DNA of 64,000 bases from Candidatus Bacteroides intestinavium (GTDB lineage: Bacteria; Bacteroidota; Bacteroidia; Bacteroidales; Bacteroidaceae), in the NCBI GenBank assembly GCA_019118325.1, contig DWZE01000069.1, positions 1-64,000 on the forward strand, written 5' to 3'. This document shows, one piece after another, positions 1-10,082 of this stretch (positions are counted from its first letter, which is position 1; every line of letters begins with the position of its first letter). The notes under the pieces are model-generated. The model had not been told where the DNA came from. It did not search any database and saw only the letters and a list, made by a program, of their open reading frames with translations. Both the position numbers and the translations under genes were made by a program.

Positions 1-223
1 GGGAATCGTGTCTTTCGGGAGATGTTTCGACTTCGCTTCGCACCCCCTCTTACCTCCCCCGTTTGTCGGGGGAGAACAATGCTCAACATGACAGGCACAC
101 ATCATATAAATTAATTTTCAACATCTACTTAAGTTCCTTAGTTTGTAAGTTTGTGAGTCCTTTAGTCTGTAAGCTGGCATAAAACCATACTTATAAGTAA
201 GTCGCAAGAATTAAATTTATCTC

Positions 224-369
224 TGAGGAGTTAAGGAATTAAGGAGTTAAGGAGTTAAGAAGTTAAGTAGTTAAGCCAATACCTCTGTGTATACGGTTCT
301 TTGACTTACTATCGGCTTAACTCCTAACGGAGCGAAGCGGAGTGATAACTCCTTAACTTCTTAACTCCT
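224..369. repeat. GGAGTTAA-type intergenic inverted repeat (AACTCC family, copy a)
   Basis: Tandem ggagttaagg units, then agttaagccaatacc...ctatcggcttaact and taactccttaacttcttaactcc; related to copies at 15.7, 21.4, 43.6 and 61.8 kb. Confidence 0.7.
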
Positions 370-411
370 AAATATCAACATCTACTTAAACTTAAAAACC
401 AAATAACTCCC

Positions 412-1869
412 CTACTTTCCTCCTTTTTTCCTGAAATACGCCCACGACTCGCGGAAGGTCTGCACGCGGCACAGCACCATCAACCCGACATAGAGCGCGG
501 CAGCCAGCGCAACCTTGGCTATGAACGCCACGTAGACATTCTCCGTCACGTGCGACACGACGAAACCCGTCAGCCCCATGGTCCCCGCAGCTATCAGCAG
601 GAAGGGCACCGTGTCACGCAGCGCGCTCCATAGCGAAAGACGGATCTCGCGCCACGCCAGATAGTGCCAGACAAAGGTCCAGGCAACGGTGACCGCCACA
701 TAGCACATCACCATCCGCTCCATTCCAAGCCGGTAGCAGGACAACGCGACGGCCACCTGCACCACGCCCTGAGCAATGACGTTCCACATATACGCGTCGC
801 TCCGCCCGCGACTGACAATCAGGTTGGAATACAGATTCTGCAAGGGGATGAACGCGCTGCCTATGCACAGCATCTGAAGCAGGCCCGCGCTCCGCGCCCA
901 CTTGTCCGTAATGGCAATCGTTATCAGCTCCGGCGCCACCAGCGACAAGCCCAGCAGACAAGGAAAGCTGACGAACGCCACGAAACGCAGCATCTTCCGG
1001 AAGACCCGTACCTGGCGTTCACGGTCGTCATCCACCTGGCGCAACACGGGCTGGGCCACCCCCTGCACCATCCCTTGGATGACAGAGTAGCCCATGTAGT
1101 TCCATTTATTGCTTTGGTTGAAGAATCCCACTTCGCGCTCCGTATAACAGCGTCCCAACACGACGCTCAGCAGGTTGTAGTTGATGTGCTGGCAAATGTT
1201 CGTCACCAGCAGGCGCGAGCTGAAGGCTATCATCCCCCGCAAAGGACGGAAATCCACGCGACACGTCGGCCGCCAACCGGAGTAGTACCAGCGCAAGGCC
1301 GTCACGCAACAGACGTAGACAATGCTCTGCGTCGCGATGCCCCAATAGGCCATCCCCTGCCAGGCCATCCAGACGCCCACCAGCCCGGAAACTGTCAGCG
1401 CAACGAGCATCACCACAGCGTTTTCCTTCACCCTCAGGTTGCGGAAGATGACGGCATAATGGGCCACGCCCGTACTCGATATGAGGAAACCCAGAAAGCT
1501 ATACCGCGCCAGCGGAGTCAGCTCCGGCGTATGGTAGAAACCGGCAATCAACGGGGCGCAGAAGAAGAGGATGACATACAGCGTCGCACCCGTCAGCGTG
1601 CTGAACCAGAATACGGCATTGTAATCGCGGTGTCCGGCATCCTTCTTGTTGGCCAGGGCGGCGGTGAATCCGCTCTCCTGCAACGTGGAGGCAATGAGGC
1701 TGAAGATGGAGAGCATCCCCACCATGCCATAATCCGCCGGAGTCAGCAACCGGGCCAGGAAGATGCCGAAAAGGAGGTTCAGCAACTGCTGCACGCCGTT
1801 GCTGATCCCTCCCCAAAAAAGTCCGCGGGCAGTCTTTTCTTTCAATGAAGACGGCTCTTCATGCTTCAT
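412..1869 (-). CDS. Polysaccharide biosynthesis flippase (Wzx/MATE-like lipopolysaccharide exporter)
   Basis: 485 aa polytopic protein; N-terminal ARGLFWGGISNGVQQLLNLLFGIFLARLLTPADYG typical of the polysaccharide flippase family. Confidence 0.85.
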   Translation of the reverse strand: MKHEEPSSLKEKTARGLFWGGISNGVQQLLNLLFGIFLARLLTPADYGMVGMLSIFSLIASTLQESGFTAALANKKDAGHRDYNAVFWFSTLTGATLYVILFFCAPLIAGFYHTPELTPLARYSFLGFLISSTGVAHYAVIFRNLRVKENAVVMLVALTVSGLVGVWMAWQGMAYWGIATQSIVYVCCVTALRWYYSGWRPTCRVDFRPLRGMIAFSSRLLVTNICQHINYNLLSVVLGRCYTEREVGFFNQSNKWNYMGYSVIQGMVQGVAQPVLRQVDDDRERQVRVFRKMLRFVAFVSFPCLLGLSLVAPELITIAITDKWARSAGLLQMLCIGSAFIPLQNLYSNLIVSRGRSDAYMWNVIAQGVVQVAVALSCYRLGMERMVMCYVAVTVAWTFVWHYLAWREIRLSLWSALRDTVPFLLIAAGTMGLTGFVVSHVTENVYVAFIAKVALAAALYVGLMVLCRVQTFRESWAYFRKKGGK

Positions 1870-1892
1870 TCTTCATGCTTCATTTATAAGGA

Positions 1893-3947
1893 TTACTTCA
1901 CCTCGCTGCCCGGCTTCACCTCGCGCAGCACCGTGGTCACGGCCAGCGAGCCGTCCCAATCCTCGGCACTGAGAATCATGCCTTCGCTCACCAGGCCGTT
2001 CTTGAATTGGCGGGGTGCCAGGTTGGCGATGAACAAGACCTGACGGCCCACCAGCTCTTCGGGCTTATAATGCTGGGCGATGCCGCTCACGATGGTGCGG
2101 TTCTCCAGGCCGTCGGCTATCTTGAACTGCAGCAGCTTCTTCATCTTGGGCACGGGAGCACATTCCAACACGGTGCCTACACGGATGTCCAGCTTGTCGA
2201 AGTCCTCGATGCTGACAACCGGTTTCACGGGATTGGCCTTGTAGTTGGCGGCTTCGTTGGCTTTCTTCGTGGCCAGCAACTTGTCCACCTGAGCCTGGAT
2301 GGTGGCGTCGTCAATCTTCTCGAACAGCAGGACGGCTTCGCCCAACTGATGTCCTTCGGGCAGGAGGTCGGTATGGCCCAAGTTGTCCCACTCCAGGTGC
2401 TCGACGTTCAGCATCTCGCGCAGCTTCTTGCTGCTGAAGGGCAGGAAGGGCTCGAAGGCAATGGCCAGGTTGGCTACCAGTTGCAAGGCGATGTTCAGGA
2501 TGGTGCCTACACGCTCCATATCGGTCTTGGCCAGCTTCCAAGGCTCGGTATCGGCCAGGTATTTGTTGCCGATGCGCGCCAGGTTCATGGCCTCCTTCTG
2601 CGCGTCGCGGAACTTGAAGATGTCCAACAGCTTCTCCACCTCCGCCTTGACGTTGGCAAAGTCCTGCAAAGTCTCCTGGTCGTAGGCATTTAGTTCGCCA
2701 CACGCAGGCACTTTGCCGTCGAAGTATTTCTTGGTCAGTTGCAGGGCACGGTTGACGAAGTTGCCATAGACGGCCACCAGTTCGTTGTTATTCCTTGCCT
2801 GGAAGTCCTTCCATGTGAAGTCGTTGTCCTTCGTTTCCGGGGCATTGGCCGTCAGCACGTAGCGCAAGACATCCTGCTTGCCGGGGAAATCCTGAAGATA
2901 TTCGTGCAGCCAGACGGCCCAGTTGCGCGAAGTCGATATCTTGTCGCCCTCCAGGTTGAGGAACTCGTTGGCGGGTACATTGTCCGGCAGGATGTAGCTG
3001 CCCTCGGCCTTCAGCATGGCGGGGAAGACGATGCAGTGGAAGACGATGTTGTCCTTGCCGATGAAGTGGATGAGGCGCGTCTCGGGGTCTTTCCACCACT
3101 TTTCCCAGTCGTCGGGCAGCAGCTCCTTGGTGTTGCTGATGTAGCCGATGGGCGCATCAAACCATACATACAGCACCTTTCCCTCGGCACCCTCCACCGG
3201 CACGGGGATACCCCAATCCAGGTCGCGGCTCACGGCACGGGGTTGCAGGCCCATGTCCAGCCAACTCTTGCACTGGCCGTAGACGTTGGGACGCCACTCC
3301 TTGTGGTCCTCCAATATCCATTGGCGCAACCACGGCTCGTGCTTGTCCAGGGGCAGATACCAGTGCGTGGTCTCCTTCATCACGGGTTCGCTTCCGCTGA
3401 TGGCGCTCTTGGGGTTAATCAACTCCGTGGGGCTGAGCGTCGAGCCGCACTTCTCGCACTGGTCGCCATAAGCACCCTGAGCGTGGCAACGGGGACATTC
3501 GCCCGTGATGTAGCGGTCGGCCAGGAAAGTCTTGGCCTCCTCGTCATAGTACTGCATCGAGGTCTTCTCGATGAACTCGCCCTTGTCATAGAGCTTGCGG
3601 AAGAAGTTCGATGCCGTGTCATGGTGCACCTGCGACGTGGTGCGTCCATAGACATCGAACGAAATGCCGAACTCCTCAAACGACTTTTTGATAAGTTCGT
3701 GGTAGCGGTCCACGATGTCCTGCGGCGTGCAGCCTTCTTTCTTGGCGCGGATGGTGATGGGCACCCCGTGCTCGTCGCTTCCTCCGATGAAGAGGACCTC
3801 TTCTTTCTTCAGCCGCAAGTAGCGGACATAGATGTCAGCCGGTACATACACCCCGGCCAGGTGGCCGATATGCACCGGTCCGTTGGCATAGGGCAGGGCC
3901 GATGTCACCGTGGTACGTTTGAATTTCTTTTCCATATTTTGCTGCAT
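1893..3947 (-). CDS. metG: Methionyl-tRNA synthetase with C-terminal tRNA-binding domain
   Basis: [29 protein letters not shown] (KMSKS-type), C-terminal [24 protein letters not shown]. Confidence 0.97.
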   Translation of the reverse strand: MQQNMEKKFKRTTVTSALPYANGPVHIGHLAGVYVPADIYVRYLRLKKEEVLFIGGSDEHGVPITIRAKKEGCTPQDIVDRYHELIKKSFEEFGISFDVYGRTTSQVHHDTASNFFRKLYDKGEFIEKTSMQYYDEEAKTFLADRYITGECPRCHAQGAYGDQCEKCGSTLSPTELINPKSAISGSEPVMKETTHWYLPLDKHEPWLRQWILEDHKEWRPNVYGQCKSWLDMGLQPRAVSRDLDWGIPVPVEGAEGKVLYVWFDAPIGYISNTKELLPDDWEKWWKDPETRLIHFIGKDNIVFHCIVFPAMLKAEGSYILPDNVPANEFLNLEGDKISTSRNWAVWLHEYLQDFPGKQDVLRYVLTANAPETKDNDFTWKDFQARNNNELVAVYGNFVNRALQLTKKYFDGKVPACGELNAYDQETLQDFANVKAEVEKLLDIFKFRDAQKEAMNLARIGNKYLADTEPWKLAKTDMERVGTILNIALQLVANLAIAFEPFLPFSSKKLREMLNVEHLEWDNLGHTDLLPEGHQLGEAVLLFEKIDDATIQAQVDKLLATKKANEAANYKANPVKPVVSIEDFDKLDIRVGTVLECAPVPKMKKLLQFKIADGLENRTIVSGIAQHYKPEELVGRQVLFIANLAPRQFKNGLVSEGMILSAEDWDGSLAVTTVLREVKPGSEVK

Positions 3948-4054
3948 TTATTTATTGTTGTCTATTTCGGTACGAGGAACTATTTCGCTGAAATCGTGCA
4001 AAGATAGCGTTTCTTCGGGAATATACCGCGAGGTGGGGTTTAAAATCACTATCC

Positions 4055-5026
4055 CTAACAATAATACTTGTCCACAATTTTTTTCAGGTCTTCAATGACT
4101 TTATCGATTGACTCCTGACGTCTCTTTTTTGAATGATTCAGCATTTGCCTAATGACAGCATAGAGACTGGAATTATGCACAATAAAATCGCTCTCTTTCA
4201 CACAACCAATAGGAGCATTCCCTTGCATGATATACCAAAACACTTTTCCTAATTGGAACAGATCGGATTGATGGTCTATATTACAATCAAAGTTCTTACT
4301 ATCCACTTTTTCTGACAGATATTTATTCATAGCCTCAGGAGAAAGCCAGCCTCTTGGTCCCAATAACTCCCCCTCTCTATCTAAACTTTCTTGATTCCTC
4401 ATTTGTATAAGTCCCAAATCTCCAATCTTCCAAATTCCATTCACAACAAATATGTTATCCGGTTTTATGTCTCGGTGATAATAGCCTAAGTCGTTCAATT
4501 CCTTAAGTCCCTGTGCTATTTGCAAACAAAGTTCAACACGCGAAGCCTCATCCACTTCTTCATTTTTTTCTTCAAGGTAACTTTTCAAATCAAACTCGGC
4601 ATATTCCATTATATAGAATGGGAACGAAACATTATACGAATTACTCCCTTCTGTTTTACATTTCAGATTTCCATCAAAACTAATATCTACAACATTTCCT
4701 ACTCTACGCTTTTTACAATTATACAAAGCCTGGACCTCTTGTCTAAACCGGCGATTCTTATCTTTCTGTATAATTCGCCCACCTTTTACAATCTTCTCAG
4801 CATTCTTAGAAATCTTAATAACTTTATCCGGAATAGATTCGTCATCAAACTCTTGGGCAACGAACAAAGCAAAAACATAAGAATTACCACCCTTATTGGC
4901 CTTGATTTGCGGATTCAAATAAGACAGATAATAATCTATACCATCTACAGTCAGATAATTTTTTGTTATCTCATTCGAAATCTCAAGCCCAGCTTTATTA
5001 TATCGGAAATTGCATTCTACATCCAT
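4055..5026 (-). CDS. Eukaryotic-like serine/threonine protein kinase
   Basis: YYHRDIKPDNIFV (HRD loop), KIGDLGLIQ (DFG-equivalent DLG), GWLSPEAMN (APE-equivalent), KVIKISK; starts 7 bp after the DUF262 ORF stop. Confidence 0.85.
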   Translation of the reverse strand: MDVECNFRYNKAGLEISNEITKNYLTVDGIDYYLSYLNPQIKANKGGNSYVFALFVAQEFDDESIPDKVIKISKNAEKIVKGGRIIQKDKNRRFRQEVQALYNCKKRRVGNVVDISFDGNLKCKTEGSNSYNVSFPFYIMEYAEFDLKSYLEEKNEEVDEASRVELCLQIAQGLKELNDLGYYHRDIKPDNIFVVNGIWKIGDLGLIQMRNQESLDREGELLGPRGWLSPEAMNKYLSEKVDSKNFDCNIDHQSDLFQLGKVFWYIMQGNAPIGCVKESDFIVHNSSLYAVIRQMLNHSKKRRQESIDKVIEDLKKIVDKYYC

Positions 5027-5032
5027 AATGCG

Positions 5033-6139
5033 TTAAATGAACTGTTTTGTATCAATAATTCGCCACTTACCCAGATGAATGAAGGAAATTTCCTCTAAAT
5101 CAAACTCCGCTTCTAAGAATTCACACACTTCTGCTAGATGAGGTGCCATTACGCTCTCACCCTCATATGAAATTAATATTTCCTCCAATATATCCAACCT
5201 AACTTGCCGAGCTGTCTTTGAATTCGATTGGGTTACACAATTATAGGCATACATTTTACATGTTTCGCAATCATCATTCGTTGGCCTGATAAACCCTCTC
5301 TCATCCATAAATACCATGAGACGATATTGTGCAATCAAAACATCCTCTGGCAATTCCTTATGCTTTGAGATAAAGCAAAACCATGTATAAAAGTCATTCC
5401 GTTGCTTAAATCTCGTTTCATTGATGGGTTTAATCTTATTAAGCGTCACTAATCTATCAACGACTCTCCTAAATTCGGACTTGACATCTTGAATAGTTTC
5501 ATTATCCAAATCAGTTTCCAGCAGTTCATCCACAGCCTTCCTCTTGTCAGTAACTTTTTTCTTAAATAAATAGGCAACCAATTCTTCTATCAAACTCCGG
5601 TCATTCATACGCTGGACCGTTTTTGTAGAAAATATATCCAACTCCGTGAGTCCCTGCAAATCCATCAATTCATTGACCAAAATCATGAAGGAAGCATCAT
5701 GATATTGAGCTTTATTAACTTCAGCCGCATTCAGATGAACCCCAGGTTTATTTACAAGACTATAGAAATCTTCTAAAGATTCGCCCGCCGCTATATCAAC
5801 ATCATAAATTTCCGTAATACTCAATCTATAAGACATAAAATTTTCTTGATCAATATCATTATAATATCTCTTCTTTGAGTCAGAAAATTCATTCTTGACA
5901 TATTTACAAATAGTTGTAGCACGTTGTTGTCCATCAACCATATCATAGCCATTCTCGGCATTCTTATAGATAAAGAAATTAGGCAATGGATAACCTTTTG
6001 TAATGGAATCTATTAATAACTTTTGGTCTCTTATAGACCAAATAAAGTTTCTCTGATAAGGAGGATGAAGATTCATTCTCCCAGACTTTATCCATTGCAT
6101 TAATTGTGAAATTGAAACTTCTTTAATTGAATAATTCAT
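5033..6139 (-). CDS. DUF262 domain protein (GmrSD/SspE N-terminal-like) with no recognisable C-terminal HNH
   Basis: PYQRNFIWSIRDQKLLIDSITKGYPLPNFFIYKN...YDMVDGQQRATTICKYV (canonical DGQQR motif). Confidence 0.85.
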   Translation of the reverse strand: MNYSIKEVSISQLMQWIKSGRMNLHPPYQRNFIWSIRDQKLLIDSITKGYPLPNFFIYKNAENGYDMVDGQQRATTICKYVKNEFSDSKKRYYNDIDQENFMSYRLSITEIYDVDIAAGESLEDFYSLVNKPGVHLNAAEVNKAQYHDASFMILVNELMDLQGLTELDIFSTKTVQRMNDRSLIEELVAYLFKKKVTDKRKAVDELLETDLDNETIQDVKSEFRRVVDRLVTLNKIKPINETRFKQRNDFYTWFCFISKHKELPEDVLIAQYRLMVFMDERGFIRPTNDDCETCKMYAYNCVTQSNSKTARQVRLDILEEILISYEGESVMAPHLAEVCEFLEAEFDLEEISFIHLGKWRIIDTKQFI

Positions 6140-6160
6140 CGTAAATCAATATTTAAATGA

Positions 6161-7117
6161 TTATCCGCAATAAGGTGTACTTCCGTATAACCGATGATCG
6201 AAAGAGGGTTTAGTACAAACGGCCGCAATCATCAATCTTTCGAACAATCTTTCTCCGAAATATCTTCGATTGAACTTATAACAGAATTCATCAAGATAGA
6301 GTTGTAGGAACTCCCGTTTGATTCCATGGTACATGTCTGTAAGTACGGCTTTTGCATTGGATATGGCAGTGTGCACCCAAGGAAGTACCTTGTGCCCCTC
6401 CTTGGGCTTGACGGCACGGGCTTCCGCCTTGTCCACGACCTCACTTACTTTTACATGCGCCGTGGAAGCATCCATGATGACTTCGATGGATTCCTTTTCA
6501 CAAATGTCATTCACGGCCTCTTTTACGGTGTCCGCTTTAAGGTTGTCTATGACGACCATGCGCAGATGACCGGCCTTGCGGTCTTCCTTCCCTTTCCCGG
6601 GAACGTCAACAGGCTCACTTTCCACCATCACAAGGACTTTCGTCTTGCCTTGGCTGCCGTTACCCCGTTTAAGTGGTTCATCCTCTTCACGCTCGTCCTC
6701 CGTGGTAAAGTGGGCCTCATCCAGCTCTGCCACGCCGCTGAGCTTGTAACGGGAATCCCGTTGTCCCATGACGCTGCGGATTTTGTGCACCATTTCCCAA
6801 ATGGGTTGGTAACGTTTGTGACCCAGTTGGCGTTGTATCTCAAGGACGGAAAAAGTCTTTTTCGTACTGATCAGTAAATGGATGGCGGTGAACCAGTACA
6901 TCAAAGGCAACTTGCTGCTTTGGAACAATGTGCCGGAACGCAAAGTGATGACATGCTTGCAGGAAGCACACAACCAACGCTTGTTGTATTTATCCCAATG
7001 GTGGCGCGTTCCACCGCAATGAGGGCAAACCAACCCTTCCTGTTCACGCAAGGCGCGGAGATACTCCTCGCAAGAGGCCTCATCGGGAAATATACGGTTA
7101 AAATCAAGTAGTTTCAT
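6161..7117 (-). mobile_element. IS1595-family transposase (ISXO2-like, N-terminal zinc ribbon)
   Basis: CPHCGG...CASCKH zinc ribbon, GTLFQSSKLPLMYWFTAIHLL, AELDEAHFTTEDERE (DDE-type), INAVLTDMYHGIKREFLQLYLDEFCYKFNRR-like C-terminus; terminal repeats not resolved. Confidence 0.85.
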
Positions 7118-7206
7118 AAGCTATCTATTTGATTACAAAGGTAATGAGAACTTGCAACTTTAACAAGACTATAACCTTATTTATTCACTCCTTTGCGGAG
7201 AATCAT

Positions 7207-8088
7207 TTAGTATTTTTGTTTGCTTGGTATCACCCCGCGCACCCCTCCCTTAGGATTGGGCACATCCCCCTTATATCGGGGAATGAGATGCATATGCACA
7301 TGAAAGACAGATTGCCCGGCAGCCTCATTCACATTGATGCCCACATTGTATCCATCCGGATGATAGCGTTCATCAATTTTCTGCTTCACATATTGGAGCA
7401 TGACATTCATGGCCTCCCGCTCATGGTTTGTCAGATCGAAATAAGAAGCCACATGACGCTTGGGGATAATCAAAGCATGGCCGGGAGATACCGGATAACC
7501 ATCATAAAAGGCCACACAAGTAGCCGTTTCGCAGATGATTTCCACCCGGCGGGACAAACGGCAGAAAGGACACGTTTCACCTTCTTTACGCGGCAATTTA
7601 TTAAAATGAATGTATTGGTAAAGTTCATAGCTGGGAGTACATTCCAAACTCAAAAAAGGCAAACGAACATTGCACTGATAAGTGTATTGCCGATGGATGG
7701 CATGAAGACGGAAGCCTTCTTCCTTCAAATCACGCCGCACTGCAAAATAAGCCGTGCCACGTGGATGAAGCAAGTTGGTGACATTCATCATTACTTCGGC
7801 TTGAGCATAAGGTTCAAGCACATTCAGCACATAATTGCAGAGGATGGTATCGAATTTCCCTTCCGGATAATCCGGACGATAATAATAGTCATAACCTACG
7901 ATATCATATCCCTGACGTTTCAACTCATCCGTATCAAATCCAAATCCGCAACCAAAATCAAGAATGCGTCCTTTCAGCAAACCATGCTGAAACAAATAAC
8001 GGGTAGGTACGGAGAGCGCCGTCCTCCTGATAGCAGTCAAGTAAGGATGGTTTATTTTTTCGGGTTCCATAAAATTCAAAATTTCCAA
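7207..8088 (-). CDS. Class I SAM methyltransferase / HIT-domain fusion protein
   Basis: N-terminal ILDFGCGFGFDTDELKRQGYDIVGYDYYYRP and TILCNYVLNVLEP; C-terminal CPFCR, GHALIIPKRHV, QSVFHVHMHLIPR (HxHxH HIT triad). Confidence 0.85.
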   Translation of the reverse strand: MEILNFMEPEKINHPYLTAIRRTALSVPTRYLFQHGLLKGRILDFGCGFGFDTDELKRQGYDIVGYDYYYRPDYPEGKFDTILCNYVLNVLEPYAQAEVMMNVTNLLHPRGTAYFAVRRDLKEEGFRLHAIHRQYTYQCNVRLPFLSLECTPSYELYQYIHFNKLPRKEGETCPFCRLSRRVEIICETATCVAFYDGYPVSPGHALIIPKRHVASYFDLTNHEREAMNVMLQYVKQKIDERYHPDGYNVGINVNEAAGQSVFHVHMHLIPRYKGDVPNPKGGVRGVIPSKQKY

Positions 8089-9146
8089 GTAGTAAATCCC
8101 ATATTCAACGCTATCTGATACATCGGCGAGAATGTCCGAAAAAAACAGTCCAACAAATGTTCCCTGTCCATAGTCACTATATCTTGAGGAGTATGCTGGA
8201 GTAGCAAATAGTCTTCCAACAATTTAGACGACTTGCATACCTGCAGATTAATCTTTAGGGAAGATTGATGCATTTCCGCCAACTTAGGAAGGTAACAATC
8301 CAAGTCCGGCAGTTTGTTCCCTTTCGAACTGTTCACACTCGAGTCTACCGGAATCAGATTCCAAAGTAGGTCGTGGGAAACAAAACTCCATGGAATGAAA
8401 TGGTCAAGGTCGTAATGGGAGACTTCCAGCAATCTCCCTGTATAAATGCACCTAACCTCCATACCATGATTGATGGCCGCATTCCAGAACCCCTTCTGCG
8501 CGGCCAATGAATGCCTTTCCTCTTTCTTTACCAATTTGCCGGGAATATTGGGTACATTCGGATTCCGCAATTGCAAGAAATTCGCCAACCCCCAATAAGC
8601 AAAGGAGGTAAGTATCTCGTAATTCTCCCGGAGATAAGGCAACCATATAGGATTCAGTTCAACCCACAACGAACCGTTCTTTTTCTCCAGTTTATACAGA
8701 CAACCATTCTCCAATGTCTGTGAACGGATCAGCATTTCCCTATCATCCGAAGTGTTTATCCAAGGACGCAAGAAGCGGAAAGGAACGTTTATCTGTAGAA
8801 AATTCAACTGCTTTCGGATATCTCTACGGCTCACCAATTGATATAACAAATCTGTCAAGTCCTTCACACCAATGTTTATCGGAATATTATTCTCTTTCTG
8901 TAAGGTCAAGATAGCCTCGTAGAGTGATTCGGACTTACCAAAAGACAGGCGGAAGTAATTCACTGGATACCATGCGTTGGCAACCATTGTTATCATAATA
9001 TCCCATACATTCAGCCTGGTTTTTCCTTGTTTCACATACAAATCTAGGATGCCTAGAAACCAATAGTATTTGTAGGTAGCCACTGTCTTATCAAATACCC
9101 TATTCAGATATTTTGTAGTCAAAGTTTGTGATTGAGGTATATTCAT
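8076..9146 (-). CDS. HNH endonuclease domain protein
   Basis: CIYTGRLLEVSHYDLDHFIPWSFVSHDLLWNLIPVDSSVNSSKGNKLP (HNH/beta-beta-alpha-metal motif); overlaps the downstream MT-HIT start by 13 nt. Confidence 0.8.
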   Translation of the reverse strand: MNIPQSQTLTTKYLNRVFDKTVATYKYYWFLGILDLYVKQGKTRLNVWDIMITMVANAWYPVNYFRLSFGKSESLYEAILTLQKENNIPINIGVKDLTDLLYQLVSRRDIRKQLNFLQINVPFRFLRPWINTSDDREMLIRSQTLENGCLYKLEKKNGSLWVELNPIWLPYLRENYEILTSFAYWGLANFLQLRNPNVPNIPGKLVKKEERHSLAAQKGFWNAAINHGMEVRCIYTGRLLEVSHYDLDHFIPWSFVSHDLLWNLIPVDSSVNSSKGNKLPDLDCYLPKLAEMHQSSLKINLQVCKSSKLLEDYLLLQHTPQDIVTMDREHLLDCFFRTFSPMYQIALNMGFTTWKF

Positions 9147-9483
9147 TTCAATAGTTTATTAAACCTCCAATTAACCAAAAAGTTGCTCAAGTCCGCCCGA
9201 TTCACTCTATGAAGCATTTCCTACATCTTCTTCAATAGGGATGAATAGAAACGAACTTGACCCATATATTACGATAATAAACACCACGTTACTTAAATCC
9301 GCGGTAAAGATAATCAAATGGCGCGAGAAATTTATACTAGAAGTGCTACTTTCATACTTGATTAATTCTCGAAAAGATTAATTTCCTCTGGTTGACACGT
9401 CCCTCATGCACGGCCTGCACAGCACCGGACATCGTGCAGCCTCAGACTGAAATCGGTGTCAGACTTCATAATAATTATTATAA

Positions 9484-9664
9484 ACCCGTTGGCGGAATTA
9501 ATTGGGGCATGAAACCCACGGGCGGAGATATCTTCGGGCCAAGACAGAGATATCTGCGGGCACGGACGGAGATATCTGCGGACAAAAGCGGAGATATCCG
9601 CCCGCAAAGCCGCACGATGGACCGACAGATAAAGTGCATATTGGTTATAATTCCGCCAACGGGT
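9484..9664. repeat. MITE-like intergenic element: 16-bp perfect terminal inverted repeats enclosing a 4x22-bp GATATC array
   Basis: acccgttggcggaatt (9484-9499) and aattccgccaacgggt (9649-9664); GATATC cores at 9527, 9549, 9571, 9593. Confidence 0.8.
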
Positions 9665-10082
9665 ATTATAAATATCCGCAGATTGCCTAACCAGAGAAAT
9701 GAAAAGCCTATATAAGCAAGCTCCTACGGCTAAGTATTATTGGATATTTGGCCATTTATCATTGCTTCTATGCTGGTTGAAGCATAGCATACTTGCAAAA
9801 GTATCATTGGGGAGAATGCGGACATTCATTCTAAGCATGACGGTCTGAAAACCGGTGAAACATCATTCGGGGCGTGAAGCACCCTGGCAAGACCCCACGA
9901 TGAAGAAAGAAAGGTACCGCAAAGGATACGGCGGCTACCGCATCGCCCGCCACGCCCGGTCCCTCTATATATAAATAGGTGTAGTTTCTATTAAACCAGG
10001 AAGGAGGGAAAAACACCGGTTCATGCGCACCGCAACAAGAAAGCGGGTACAAACTGTAAACAAATTATACTTCCAATTTGTC

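Noticed and set aside
664-1848. 394-aa plus-strand ORF opposite the flippase gene
   Set aside because: His/Gln/Arg-rich antisense shadow with no domain signature.
9527-9598. Considered as a CRISPR array
   Set aside because: Units are contiguous 22-bp repeats with no unique spacers of typical length, only 3-5 units, and no cas genes nearby.
9392-9715. Small ORFs across the GATATC element at 9.4-9.7 kb
   Set aside because: Translations follow the nucleotide repeat (DGDI/EISA periodicity) rather than a protein-coding pattern.
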